DNA of 54,009 nucleotides from Acrasis kona (lineage: Eukaryota > Heterolobosea > Eutetramitea > Acrasida > Acrasidae), in NCBI GenBank assembly GCA_026419775.2, contig JAOPGA020001411.1, forward strand, positions 1-54,009, written 5' to 3'. The stretch's first letter is position 1. Each line of letters opens with the position of its first letter. Positions 33,401-43,240 of the stretch are shown here, one piece after another. Position numbers and translations under genes: made by a program. Below the pieces are notes generated by a model. It had not been told where the DNA came from. It did no database searches and saw only the letters and a program-made list of their open reading frames with translations.

Positions 33401-36400
33401 TGTCGCTGCTGCACTTGTTGTTCAATTCTTCGCATTCCTTGAGTGCTTGATTCAATTGCGATCGACATGATTCTAATGACGAGCGTAGAGATGACGATTG
33501 TGAATTCAAATCGCTCTTTTCTTGATTCGATGCTTGTAATTGATCTTGTAGCAGTGATTGATTGGATTGCAATTGTTGAATTTGATTGGATTGTTGATTC
33601 GTGTGATTGGTTTGATTCTTGTAATTGATTTGTAATTCGGAGTGCTCGTTGCGCAAATCGTTCCACTCTGACTTTTTGTTGGTGTACTTTTGATTCAATT
33701 CTTGAATCTTTGCATCTTGATTGGCAATTTGATCCGATTGTTGAGCGACGGTGACGTTCAAATTATTGATTTGATGATTCGATTGAACAATCTTGTGATT
33801 GAGCTCTGCGCATGTTCGATCGCGATCAGCGTCGCTCTCGTCTCTTTGCTTCTTGATCATGCTCCTTTCCTGAATCAAACTCTCCACTTGTCTCTCCAAT
33901 TCGTTCGCCTTGTTATTCATTTCGTCCTTGATCGTGCTGATCTCCTTGTTCAAATTTGAATTCTTGTTGACTTGTTCGTCCATCGATTGTTGATGTGATT
34001 CGATCGCATCTTTTAATTCCAATTTCAAATTAGCACCGGCGTCCTGTGCAACGAATAATTCAGCGCTACATTCGTCCAATTTGATTCGTAATGATTTGGA
34101 TAATTCTTGATATTGATCCGCGTCGCTCTCCGCACGAGTCAACTTTTGGATCAATTCCTGTTGAATTTTGCCCTGATCATCCAACGAGCTAGATGCTAAT
34201 TGATTGCTCTTCTTGATGGATTCCAATTCGACGTTCAACTTTCTGATTGAATCTTGTTGCTGCAGAGATTCGCTCTCGTGTTGCTTGGTGTTGGATTTGA
34301 TGGTTTGATCCATGGATTTGATCTTTTCCAAATGACGATTCACATCATCTCGCAACAAATCTCGATCCCTCTTGATCACGTCCAGTTCGGATCTTAATTG
34401 CCTGGCATCATCGATGGCCAGGTTCAATGCGCTGGTGGTGGTTTGTGATTGAGATTTTTGATCGACCAATTGCTTCTTGATGGAATCCAATTCCTTGATC
34501 TTGACCTCCAATTCCCAACTGGTGCCTTGTCTAGCGGCCTCCAGTTCCTTGATGCGAGTGGATTCCTCCGATATGATGGATTTGCTGCGATCTAATTCCA
34601 CGTTGGAATCATGTAATTGCTTGGTCAATGCGTCGCGAGCGGATTGAAGCGATTCCAATTGAGAGGCGTGATTGGATTTCAATTTGGATTCCATTCGGTC
34701 CGAATCAATCTTGGCTTGTTTTAATTGATCGCTCAATTTGGAGTGCTCGAATTCAGCTTCGTCACATTTGCGTTTGTATTGTTCCAATTCGTTGGATGAT
34801 TGTTGACTGGTGATTTCTAATTGAGCGATGGATTCTTGTTTGGACCGAACGGTCGCATTCAAATTCGATACTTGATCGTTCGACTGATTCAACTTTTTGA
34901 TCGCATCTTGATGATCGGATCGTAAATCTAATAATTGTGATTGGAGATGGTTGATGGTAACGTCCTTCTCCTCCAGTAGCGTGCTGGTGTTGGTATCGCC
35001 CTGCGTCAACCTAGATTGTAGATTGCTAATCTCCGTGGAATGTGTGCTCGATAATTGTTGCAATTGTTGCACCTTGGCATTGGATTGTTCCAATTGTGAC
35101 CTGGATTCATCCAACAAGGCATCGCTCTGGGTGAGCTGGTACTGTAGCGTCAGTAATTGTTCCTTTTGATCATTATCGTGCTTCTCTAGTGATTGGATGC
35201 GTTCCGATAATTCTTGTTTTTGTCGATCGCCATGAGTAAGACCCGATCGCAGCGCATTCAATTCTGATTCGTTGCTCTGATTCACGTCCATCAATTCCTT
35301 GATCCTGACGTTCATCTTTTCCAATTCCTTGTTGCTGTTGGATAATTCTAATTCCTTCTCGGATTGAATCACCACCAGTCGCTTGTCGAAATCAATCTTG
35401 ATCTTCTCCAAATGACCCTTGAGCACTTGGTTGGTCTCGTTGAATTTGGATATTTGCATCTCCAATTCCTTGCATTCTTCTCTCACCTTGATTCTATCGC
35501 TCTCCACATCCTGTATTCACACCTATTAGCAACCACTCTGAAAACTGTGATAAGCACGCAGAGAGAGAGAGGTGCATCGATGCGTGTGTACGAGGAGAAC
35601 TGTGTGTGTATGTGTGTGAAACGAATGTAACTTACCTCATCATCATCATCATCACAACGCAGCGCTCGTAGGGCATCATCATCATCATGTACACATTCAT
35701 CGTCACACCACCACCCACATACGACCACCACAATCGTATATGTGTGAACATTACCTTGAGTGATTTATTGTCAACTTCAATCTTGCTCTTGAGTTGAGCG
35801 ATCTGTTGTTGACTGGATTCCAATTCTTCCAATTGCTTTGCGTTCTCCTTCTCCAACCTTTGAATCGTGTTTCGTAATTCGTCACCATCATCATCACCAT
35901 TTTTTTGCAATTGTTGCATGTCGTTGAGTTTTTTTGAAAGTGACTCGCACTTTTGTTCTAGTTCCGCCTTTTGGGCGATCACCAGGTTAATTTGTTCATC
36001 ATTTACCTTTGACTGCGGATCAGTGTTAATGACACCAAGTAAGATGTACGTACGTTTGAGGATTTCTCCTTGAGCTCTGCAATGTTCTTCTCCAACTTTT
36101 GCTTCTCTGCTTGTGACTTTTTGTTGTTGTCGTTCAGCACCTTCTCTGCTTCGGCTTGTGCTTGCTGAGCTCTGGCGCTCTCCACCTTGACTTGTTCCAT
36201 CTCCAACTCGAGCGATCTCATCTTTTCCTTGACGTCGTCTCTTTCCTTTTGAATCTTTTTCACCATGACGGCCCAATTGTTGGATTCTGATTTGGACTTG
36301 AGCTGTTCGATTTCTTCAATCTTGTGCTGTAGATCCTCGATCTGCTTGTGTAACTTTTTGTTCTCTAGCTCCAGCTCATGATTGTCGTTGGTTGGTGATG

Positions 36401-37367
36401 CGGGACTCAATGTCTTTGCGGCTGCGGGTGCGACGGCGACCTTTGGTGGGGTGGCCTTGACGGGAGTGCTGGATTCTTCGGTCTTGTCCGTCTTGTCGTC
36501 CTCTGTTTCGGTCTCGGTCTTGTCGTCTTCGCTTTCGGATTTGTCGCTTTCGGTGTCCTTGTTCTTTTTCTTTTCTTGAGTGCGCGCATCCGATGAAATG
36601 CTTTCTGCGGTCTTCTCGCTCTTTGAGTCAGTGTCTGATCGCTCTGACTTCTCCGACTTCTCCGATTTCTCGGACTCGTCATCTTTGGCGCTCTTTTCAT
36701 CCTCTGTTTCAGACTCCACTCCAGTGTATGTGCTTGCGTTCGTGTAGCCTTCATCTCTACATTGGGTTAAAAAGCATGTGAGCGCCATCAACATACCCTG
36801 GCTTCAAATCTTTGAGTGATTTCGAATTGATCGTAAGTTTCAAGGTGGCGTTGGTCTTCTTGTCGATGGCAAGCTTGACATTTGTGCTGTTTGTTAATTC
36901 TCTTTCGTCATCAACAAATTCGGATAGATCAACCTCCGCCTTGGCTAAAACGGTTATCTTGTTCCTCTCACCTTTCTATTGCACGGTAAATCATGATGAT
37001 ACTATCGTTAGTGCAAACCTCTTCAAGAGTAATGTTTAACAACTTTTTCCCGTAGGCAGATTTGCCCGCCTTCTTTGACTTTTCTTTGAATAAAGTTCCG
37101 CTGAACTTGAATGTTTGATTAAATACAAGCCTACTGCCTTGCGGGGTGATGAAAGGTGTTTCGCCTTTTCTTTTGTCCCCCCTCTTCCATTTTATCTGAA
37201 CGAGTCGTTAAATGTTTGATCTTAATAGAAGCGCTTACAGAATAAGTTGGGGCTGTTTTTGGCGCAGGTTTCACCTCTGGAGCTTTGAATCCATCAATGT
37301 TGTCAACAGACAAATTGAAGGAGAACTTGCACGGTTCCTTTGTTATATTGCCAAATTTTTTAAACAT
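30437..37367 (-). CDS. Giant NT-C2 / coiled-coil / dilute-domain protein
   Basis: Eight exons give 2068 residues: 37367-37239, 37195-37019, 36975-36797, 36756-36054, 36012-35755, 35510-32610, 32485-31859, 31669-30437. Phases match throughout. The first 180 residues form an NT-C2 domain as in EHBP1/EEIG1 (KFSFNLSVDNIDGF, IKWKRGDKRKGETPF, FNQTFKFSGTLF). A highly acidic Ser/Glu/Lys region follows (SEKSEKSEKSERSDTDSKSE), then some 1400 residues of coiled coil. The last 400 residues look like a dilute/DIL cargo domain (SFWINCNTRLLSCLKQ, YIDATVFNELLR, CPDLSKDQIAYLL). The layout suggests a long tether linking a membrane or Rab at one end to cargo at the other. The introns at 35511-35754, 32486-32609 and 31670-31858 are much longer than any others here. 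Confidence 0.8.
31670..31858 (-). other. 189-base intron with trinucleotide repeat
   Basis: The intron contains a GAT/ATC microsatellite (about 31735-31760) and a CCACCACC-like tract, and is four to five times the usual intron length. Splice ends are GTGAGT and CTGTATAG on the reverse strand. No exon seen inside. Confidence 0.7.
35511..35754 (-). other. 244-base intron with repeats and a second strong donor
   Basis: The longest intron in the window. It has GAT repeats around 35636-35690, a CA/TG tract near 35600 and a GA tract near 35563. A perfect donor (GAG|GTAAGTTAC on the reverse strand, near 35632) sits in its middle, so a mini-exon or alternative 5' site is possible, although I found no acceptor that keeps the frame. 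Confidence 0.6.
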
Positions 37368-38520
37368 AATTGGATATTATACAAGCACCACTGTGCGTTA
37401 GACAAAGAGTCTTTATGAGTATTTTTGATCCTAAAATAGGCCAACTTGGAATGCTTAGTTGACCTTTGATGATTACATTCTGAACTTGCCAAAGAAGTCA
37501 CAACGTGAAGTGGATAAAGAGAGCAACAATTTTAGTCACATTCCATGATAGAACACGAAATTGACCATGATATTCACCATCAATTGATTCATAATGTATA
37601 CTCAACTATCGACGGGGGGAAATGGTGTCATGTCCTCAGTTGACTCAACCTTGTTTGCCTCTTGCTCTTTTCGTTTGCAGCTGTTAAGGCTTTTTTTACG
37701 TGTATGATTTTACGTTAAAAAGAGTGTTACTGTATCGTTGGGGTAGTGTGCGTTACAGGATATATATATTCGTTATTACATTTCAGTTTGAAAAGCGGTT
37801 GAGAGTTAAATTAGAGAGCATTTGAAGAAGGATTATTACTAGAATATAGTTAGTTTACATTTGGCTGATATGTAAATGTTTGCGTTGAATACTTTATATT
37901 CAAAATATTGATGTTTGCATCATGCAATTAGTTTGAAACTATACAGCACGAGAGTTTACATTTCATTTAATTTGCATTACCCTACCCTCCTACCCTAAAA
38001 AATAATTACTTTACATGATGGATAACAATATAAGACACTCGAGCAAGCTTAGTGTATGTGGATGCTAGTGGTATTCAAGGCTGTGTAATATATATATATT
38101 TACCAGTCCTTGGTCCAACTGCTCTCATTACATTAGGTTCATAATATTATATACTTTATAAATCAAAAGTTTAGTACTTGAATAATAGGAGTTTACATCT
38201 CATTACTTTTACATAATTTCGTTAACTTTTATCATCCCACTCACCCACCCTAAAAAAGGCATACGTTATACTTTCGGGGTCAAAAAGTATACTGGAGGAT
38301 ATGGGGAATGCTTTAAATAAGTTGAGATTCATAAAAATGTATTTTTTATTATTCGTGATGGATTGATAACAATTGAATGTCAACTACTTCTTGAGTAGGT
38401 CGGCCACATCGACATATCGCGTCAACTAATGCCTTGTTATGATTGTTCTCGGCAATTTGCCAATCGTATTTTAAATGAGGTATTATTATCACAAGTAAAT
38501 ACTTTGAGGGTTATAGATTT
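37368..38520. other. Gene-poor AT-rich stretch
   Basis: About 1.15 kb without a supportable gene at the start of the second accessory region. Two related blocks can be seen: near 37950-37998 and near 38190-38255, each with GAGTTTACAT, then CATT, then a C-rich tract ending CCCTAAAAAA. They look like an old imperfect duplication. The probable promoter of the NT-C2 gene is at its left end. Confidence 0.4.
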
Positions 38521-38974
38521 TTGAGCATTGCACTTGAAGCACTGGACAACTTTAGAGGACCCATCAATTGGGCCACTTGCTTCAACATCACAATATGTTG
38601 TCTAATCAGCTTTAATATTGATTACAAAATGTCTCTGTTTAAAGGTGTTTGGATAGGGTCAAGATTGGATTGGAGCAAAAACAGAAAAAGGCAAAAGCAG
38701 AATTTTCATGAAGACAATTACAACTTATTTTGTTTTTTACATTACATCTTTTATATTCCTCTTTATATTGCCGGACCTGTTACTGGTTATATTCTTTTTA
38801 TTCATTTAAACAAATAAAATCCCAAAAAAAATATTCCAATACAAATTTAGTTGCAATGGCTGTCAAGGTTGTTGTTTATATAATCTGTCTGGACATGATG
38901 CTTTATCTGGTGCATATTGTTAAATTTAGTATCAAAAGATGTTGGGATTGGATCATAAATCTATGTTGGTGATC
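38521..38974 (+). other. Short hydrophobic open frames
   Basis: A 98-codon frame ends YIPLYIAGPVTGYILFIHLNK at 38817, and a second short frame follows from about 38856 (MAVKVVVYIICLDMMLYL). Both are hydrophobic, but AT-rich sequence gives such frames by chance and I see no family or clear start. Unassigned. Confidence 0.2.
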
Positions 38975-39467
38975 AAATAGGCATCATAACTCTACGCTAA
39001 CGCTGGCGTTGAGTGCTCTAATGTTGTAGAGATTTGCAGTGGAGTTGATAAAAGCAGTACCGACCAAGCCTCCATCTGGGATAAAAGTATACGAACTATA
39101 ACCTTAGCCAAGTCTTATTGTACTTTGATAATTTTTAAACTTAATCTCTGACACCCAACTTTTTGAGGCATTTTCTTTTCTTCTCTTTACAATAAGCAGA
39201 GGGTGTACATTGACACAATCCTTTTGTCAATTAAAGTACAAATACAGAACCGCGGATTCCTTTTTAAACAATTATAATAGCAAATCCAAATGCGACATTT
39301 GATGGCGAAGATGAACAAAGCAATGTTCTTCCGAACATGTAATGTTAAGAATGGACACAGTGACTGATTTGCAAGAAATTGTCCTTAATTCAATAACTTA
39401 TTAATAGCTCAGTCATATATTTGTCACCTCATCCAATTCAATATCAAGCAAATAATTATTATAATAC

Positions 39468-39690
39468 AATTTTATTGATTTTTTCCAAGAATATCCAGTA
39501 TTTTAGATATGTGTGTTTGGGCGACATCTATCTGCCTTTGAGATACAGCACTCTGCCTTTGACACTCTTGGATCATATCCAATATCCTTCTATTTTGCTT
39601 TAGAGCCTTGTCCAAACGGCAATCTCGCTGTGCTTGGTTATCAATGGACATTGATGTCGGTGGTGGCGGTTGTATAAATTGGGAAGGAGG
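39468..39690 (-). other. Short Gln-rich helical open frame
   Basis: The reverse strand encodes a coherent Gln-rich helical peptide (CRLDKALKQNRRILDMIQ, then QRQSAVSQRQIDVAQTH) of about 70 codons ending near 39468, without a visible upstream start. It lies directly downstream of the next entry on the same strand. It may be a second frame of the same unrecognised unit. Confidence 0.25.
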
Positions 39691-39693
39691 GAG

Positions 39694-40064
39694 TTAGTTT
39701 AAGTTTGGCCTTGGCCTTGTGTTGTTGTAATGTAGGTTTGCTACTTTACTGACATTTGGGCGTTCATCCCTTAGAAGAATGGCCAAGCCTGTACCCGCTA
39801 CCTTTATACCACCTCTATATAGATGTTGTCCTCCTGGGCCTACAAAGGCTGTTTGGGTATTGAAGATTGGAGCGCCTTCCCTGGGTATCTTATATACAGT
39901 TTTTGAAGGGTCTCGTGAAAACAATTTGAACTGGTCAATAGTTTTTATTAGCATTCTCACATCCCCTGGAAATTCTTTTTAGTTGTCTTAGCACTAGTGT
40001 TGATTTTTCTAAGAGTCAATATTTGTTGTGGTTCAAATAGGAAATTGTCAAGAGGATTGCTCAT
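39694..40064 (-). CDS. Unrecognised small protein, probably broken
   Basis: From ATG 40064 (MSNPLDNFLFEPQQILTLRK) the reverse strand carries about 122 codons of non-repetitive, protein-like sequence including TIDQFKLFSRDPSKTVYKIP, TAFVGPGGQHLYRGGIKVAG and LLRDERPNVSKVANLHYNN. It reads in two overlapping frames, so it is broken about once or the consensus is wrong. I cannot place it in any family. Composition and position in an accessory region would suit a mobile or virus-like element, which is only inference. Confidence 0.35.
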
Positions 40065-41166
40065 GTTTGTTGTGTTGGATAGTTAGATTGTTGATATGTT
40101 GTGCCACAAGACTCCATACCAAACTTTTATAATAAAATCTATTGGATTATTTAATATAAGTATATTTTTTATGTATAATCCACTGAACCTTTCAAACTCT
40201 CTATTTGACAAGCATGTTCAAAAACTCTGTGATTACTCTAAACTGGTATTGCAAAGGTTGTGATGATGTTACTTATAAATATGTCATTTTCAAGATGTCA
40301 ATTCAATTGTAATTATTAGTTTTATATAAATTGCTTATTGTGTTATGACAAAATATTTACAAATAATCTACAATTCCTGTGGGCACAACAACTTCCGCAG
40401 GAAAAGAACTTTTTTACAATTAGGCTATTTAAAGAACAGTTCCCAAACAAGAATAATAACAATGCAAAACAAGGCAAAACTAACATCTCGTATACTGTTC
40501 CAACCTCCAGAAGTGGCATCATACTCGCACGTAGGTCTCCATAAATCCAATTGTTTTAATATTGTAGAATATATCCTAGAGAGGTGGAGTACTTTCGAAC
40601 AAACTCTAACTAACAATTCATGGTTTCCTACTTTCAACCTTGCCCACCAAAACCTTCACACCTTGAAATTAAGGGGGAATCTTTGCCAGTTTTATTTGGG
40701 GTACATACAAAGCTTTTATCACTACTTTTAATTGAGGAATCTATGTCAGTTTTAGATACTTTATAAGCCATTACCAAGGATTGCACTCAAGCCAAAATGC
40801 CAAGTATCTACAATCTAGCCTACATCCTATTTTAAGAATGGAAAAATACAGCATCTCTCCTAAAGACTTTTATTCATTATTACATTAGTGTAGCACGATG
40901 AAGAGCACATCTACTATTAATACTAGGATTATACACACAAGAAATCAAAGTCAAATAATACACATTTATTAACCACGGTTTCCACTTTTCCTCGTGCGAC
41001 GTTGTTATTCGAATCGTGTCATGTCGAATTGTCGGATGGTACGAATTGTACGACGAGTTCATTTCATATTGTAAATTAACGTATCTAATAAAAAAGGCTC
41101 CATTCTTTCCTTTTTGAATTATTCTTCCCTTACCCCGTTGTAACCAATTGATTGTTTGTTGTTAAT
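40065..41166. other. Gene-poor stretch with unassigned frames
   Basis: About 1.1 kb. A forward frame at 40345-40731 and reverse frames at 40425-40637 and 40880-41062 are open but show no motif, and codon composition looks random to me. The reverse frame at 41062 starts at an ATG facing away from the Rab relic, so it could be the remains of a divergent neighbour. Confidence 0.3.
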
Positions 41167-41340
41167 ATGACCAAGAGTGGAACAGAATCATATGACCACA
41201 TACTGAAGTTGCTTCTTATTGGAGATTCAGCAGTAGGTAAGTATCAATCATGTTAAGAATCATTAAAATTGAAGGTAAAAGTTCAATCCTTATACAGTTT
41301 ACGGACCATATCAACAAACATTTCCCCATCAACCTAGGTC
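41167..41340 (+). pseudogene. Rab GTPase gene fragment (first exon and part of second)
   Basis: ATG 41167 opens a typical Rab N-terminus: YDHILKLLLIGDSAVGKS. A 38-base intron (41237-41274, GTAAGT...TTGAAG) splits the P-loop exactly where G|K is expected, and exon 2 continues GKSSILIQFTDHINKHFP. The sequence then stops resembling a GTPase: switch I and everything after are missing. It is a truncated copy, beginning the series of gene pieces in this region. Confidence 0.8.
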
Positions 41341-41589
41341 ATTGAGTTTTGTTGCAACATCTTGGAGTTTGTTATTTTCTTTCGAGTCCGCCCATAATCA
41401 CTCTAAGCTGAACTCTAACTCTAAACAAATTAACCATATATGGAAAGATCAAAATATATTCCCCGCAAACATGAACGTTACGAAAACATGATGACAGTGG
41501 CGTACATACAAGTCCGTTACTAGAAGCTTGGCGCGAAGCTGTAAGGTATAAAGGGGATTGAAGATATTATTGGATTAAAAGTCTACAGG

Positions 41590-42003
41590 TTGACACAACC
41601 AAACATTCATTCTTGTTTCATTGGGACGAATTGGAAGCGATCCATAAGAAACAATCTGATGAAACCCTTTTAGGTGAAGTTAAATTGATGTACAATTTTT
41701 TGAACATCTTTGCTGCCTCCTCAAAATTTAACAATTTCTTTCACATTGTAACATCGAAATCTGCGGCAATATCCCTCATCGGACTCAACTTATTCCGTGC
41801 TCTTCGTATGTATTCTCCAGTTCCCTTCATAATTGGTTTTTTTAAATCCCTTGAGCATAGATAATATCTTTGAAATAGTCAACGATTCTATTTATGTTAA
41901 AAGAAAATGCTCTGTTAAACATGTGTTGAATAATATGGGTATCAGTAAATTGCAAGACTTCTCTCGTAAGATCAAGATAGCAACTGGAGGGATTCCACGT
42001 ATT
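41590..42003 (+). pseudogene. Crinkler/RHS-type NTPase fragment
   Basis: The segment FLFHWDELEAIHKK (compare FLFHWDELEAYTKM in gene 1), HIVTSKSAAISLIGLN (compare HICTSKDPAFALIGLG) and later IATGGIPRIV (compare RTGGFPRMI) shows a partial copy of the NTPase body, missing the P-loop end and the C-terminal half. It is broken, with more than one break, and joined on its right to transposase sequence. Treated as a fossil. Confidence 0.7.
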
Positions 42004-42009
42004 GTTCCA

Positions 42010-42312
42010 TCAACATCAAGAAGAAGCCTAAAAGAGGTTCGCTTACTGCAGAAGAAATCATTTCAAACAAAAGGATGGCATCTATTAGAAGTATGATTGA
42101 GCGTGTTTTTGGTAGATTAAAGAGTATGTTCAAAGTTTTGGATCTCGATTGGGGTTTTGATGGCACCTGAGAAACTACATGCAATTTTTGTCATTTGTTG
42201 TGGACTCTATAATGAGATTGAGAGGGAGAGTACAGCAAATATTGCGGCAGCACAGGCACAAGATGCTGATGAACAAGAGATGGATGACAATGGCGGTGCA
42301 GCCAACAATTAA
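42010..42312 (+). mobile_element. PIF/Harbinger transposase C-terminal fragment
   Basis: The frame reads TAEEIISNKRMASIRSMIERV then FGRLKSMFKVLD, the signature end of Harbinger (HARBI1-like) DDE transposases where the last Glu lies in the ERVFGRLK helix. A stop/frame change follows (GT* at about 42170), then EKLHAIFVICCGLYNEIERE matches the usual HKLxxIFxxCCxLHN block, and an acidic tail ends at 42312. Only the last third of the enzyme is present and I see no terminal repeats, so it is a dead remnant. Confidence 0.75.
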
Positions 42313-42473
42313 AACATGAACCCACAGTATGTAAATAATTGTACAGGCATGTTTTATGTGTTTAAAGCACAGTTTTTACGTGCAATCAAATAAAAAGGAT
42401 TTTTTTAGGACAAAGTTTACTTGGGCAACAATAACATATCCTCCTCATTACAATTTTTGAGTAGTAAAAGATT

Positions 42474-42554
42474 GCATTGACGGGGACTTTCCGTAATATC
42501 GAACCCCGGTCTAGACGATGGCAACGTCCAATTCTACCACTAAACCATCAATGC
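42474..42554 (-). tRNA. tRNA-Gly(GCC)-like sequence with an 11-base insertion in the T arm
   Basis: The reverse strand starts GCATTGATGGTTTAGTGGTA, the start of eukaryotic tRNA-Gly. The acceptor stem (GCATTGA with TCAATGC) is a perfect 7 bp, the A box is intact, and the anticodon arm GGACG-TTGCCAT-CGTCT gives anticodon GCC. The T stem CGGGG...CCCCG is perfect but its loop, TTCGATA, is followed by 11 extra bases (TTACGGAAAGT) before the 3' stem strand. Total 81 bases against about 70. It could be a tRNA gene with a non-canonical intron, a tRNA pseudogene or the head of a SINE. All other stems being intact argues against old decay. Confidence 0.6.
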
Positions 42555-42579
42555 ACTGTAATTGTTAATTTGCTCATTC

Positions 42580-42745
42580 TTAACTGTAGGAGTGATAACA
42601 GTAAAAACGTTCCACAATGGCAACATAGTTTCTGAAGAGGAAGTAGGCAAGGATTATTGAGGAACCAATAATCCAAATAATAGTACCGGCGTTGAAAGTA
42701 TCAAATCTATCTGTGCCAGATAACCATAAGGATAAATGGTTGTAA
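42580..42745 (-). pseudogene. Intronless fragment of a multi-span membrane protein gene
   Basis: The reverse strand reads DRFDTFNAGTIIWIIGSS, IILAYFLFRNYVAIV and YCYHSY, close to NRFNTFNAGTILWIIGSS, LILAYFLIRNYGAIV and YMYHSY in the gene at 49425-50369. In that gene a 42-base intron splits the codon of the R in FLIRNY; here the reading is continuous across the same point. It is a partial copy, perhaps from RNA, or a fragment of a paralogue that never had the intron. Confidence 0.7.
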
Positions 42746-42847
42746 GAAACAAGGTTGAGTTACGTCGACGTAACTACCACTCGAACGATATTTATCATTT
42801 ATATTTATCATTTATAAGTAACATCATTACAACCTCTGCAATACCGG

Positions 42848-43240
42848 ATGACAATTCGTCTAATAGTGAACAGAAATGACAAACGAAGCAGAGATAGAAA
42901 CGAACCATATGATCATGTTAAAAAGATTAGGTGTAAGTCACACACAGCACACAAAAGTACTCAACATGTTATTGTAGTGAGTGGTGGAGGTGGTCAGCAG
43001 CAATTCAACATGCTCAGGGTCAGTGTCCAGTGTGGGGAATATGATGTTGATGTTGAAGCAGAAACATTTGATAAGATGATACGCGCTGTATCGCAACAGC
43101 TGGGATTTGAGATAAAACATTTTTTTTACGAGGAACAAAACAAACGCAAAGCAATAATCAACAGTACACTAACATTCAACTCATTGAAAAACAAATTGAA
43201 TGGAGAAAGAGTTGTTGTGGTACCAGTAAGGAATGAATGA
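42848..43240 (+). CDS. Detached Crinkler C-terminal unit: basic linker, repeated intron, ubiquitin-like module
   Basis: Exon 42848-42932 encodes a basic linker (NRNDKRSRDRNEPYDHVKKI) that resembles the basic linker of gene 2 just before its repeated intron. The 45-base repeated intron follows, then exon 42978-43240 encodes a GGGG hinge and about 75 residues in a beta-grasp/ubiquitin-like pattern (MLRVSVQCGEYDVDVEAETF, then STLTFNSLKNKLNGERVVV). The frame is open from an ATG to a stop, 115 residues in all. No NTPase body is attached, so it is either the orphaned tail of a lost Crinkler-type gene or a small stand-alone gene. Confidence 0.5.
   Translation: MTIRLIVNRNDKRSRDRNEPYDHVKKIRCKSHTAHKSTQHVIVVSGGGGQQQFNMLRVSVQCGEYDVDVEAETFDKMIRAVSQQLGFEIKHFFYEEQNKRKAIINSTLTFNSLKNKLNGERVVVVPVRNE
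42933..42977 (+). repeat. Repeated 45-base intron, copy 4
   Basis: By eye identical over 45 bases to the copies at 2909 and 6653, about 36-40 kb away, and again phase 1 with TG opening the next exon. The flanking exons are not similar to those of gene 1. Confidence 0.85.

Noticed and set aside
35636-35690. GAT/ATC runs as a CRISPR-like or regulatory array
   Set aside because: They are simple trinucleotide microsatellites inside an intron, without unique spacers.
42474-42554. The tRNA-like sequence as a plain SINE
   Set aside because: No second copy, no tail and no LINE-like 3' end are visible in the window; kept as a tRNA candidate with the SINE option stated.
2909-42977. The 45-base repeats as a coding peptide repeat (KSHTAHKSTQHVIVV)
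   Set aside because: The 44-base copy would hit a stop if translated, and all copies have GTAAGT and TAG ends with a CTCAAC-like branch site, so an intron is the better reading.
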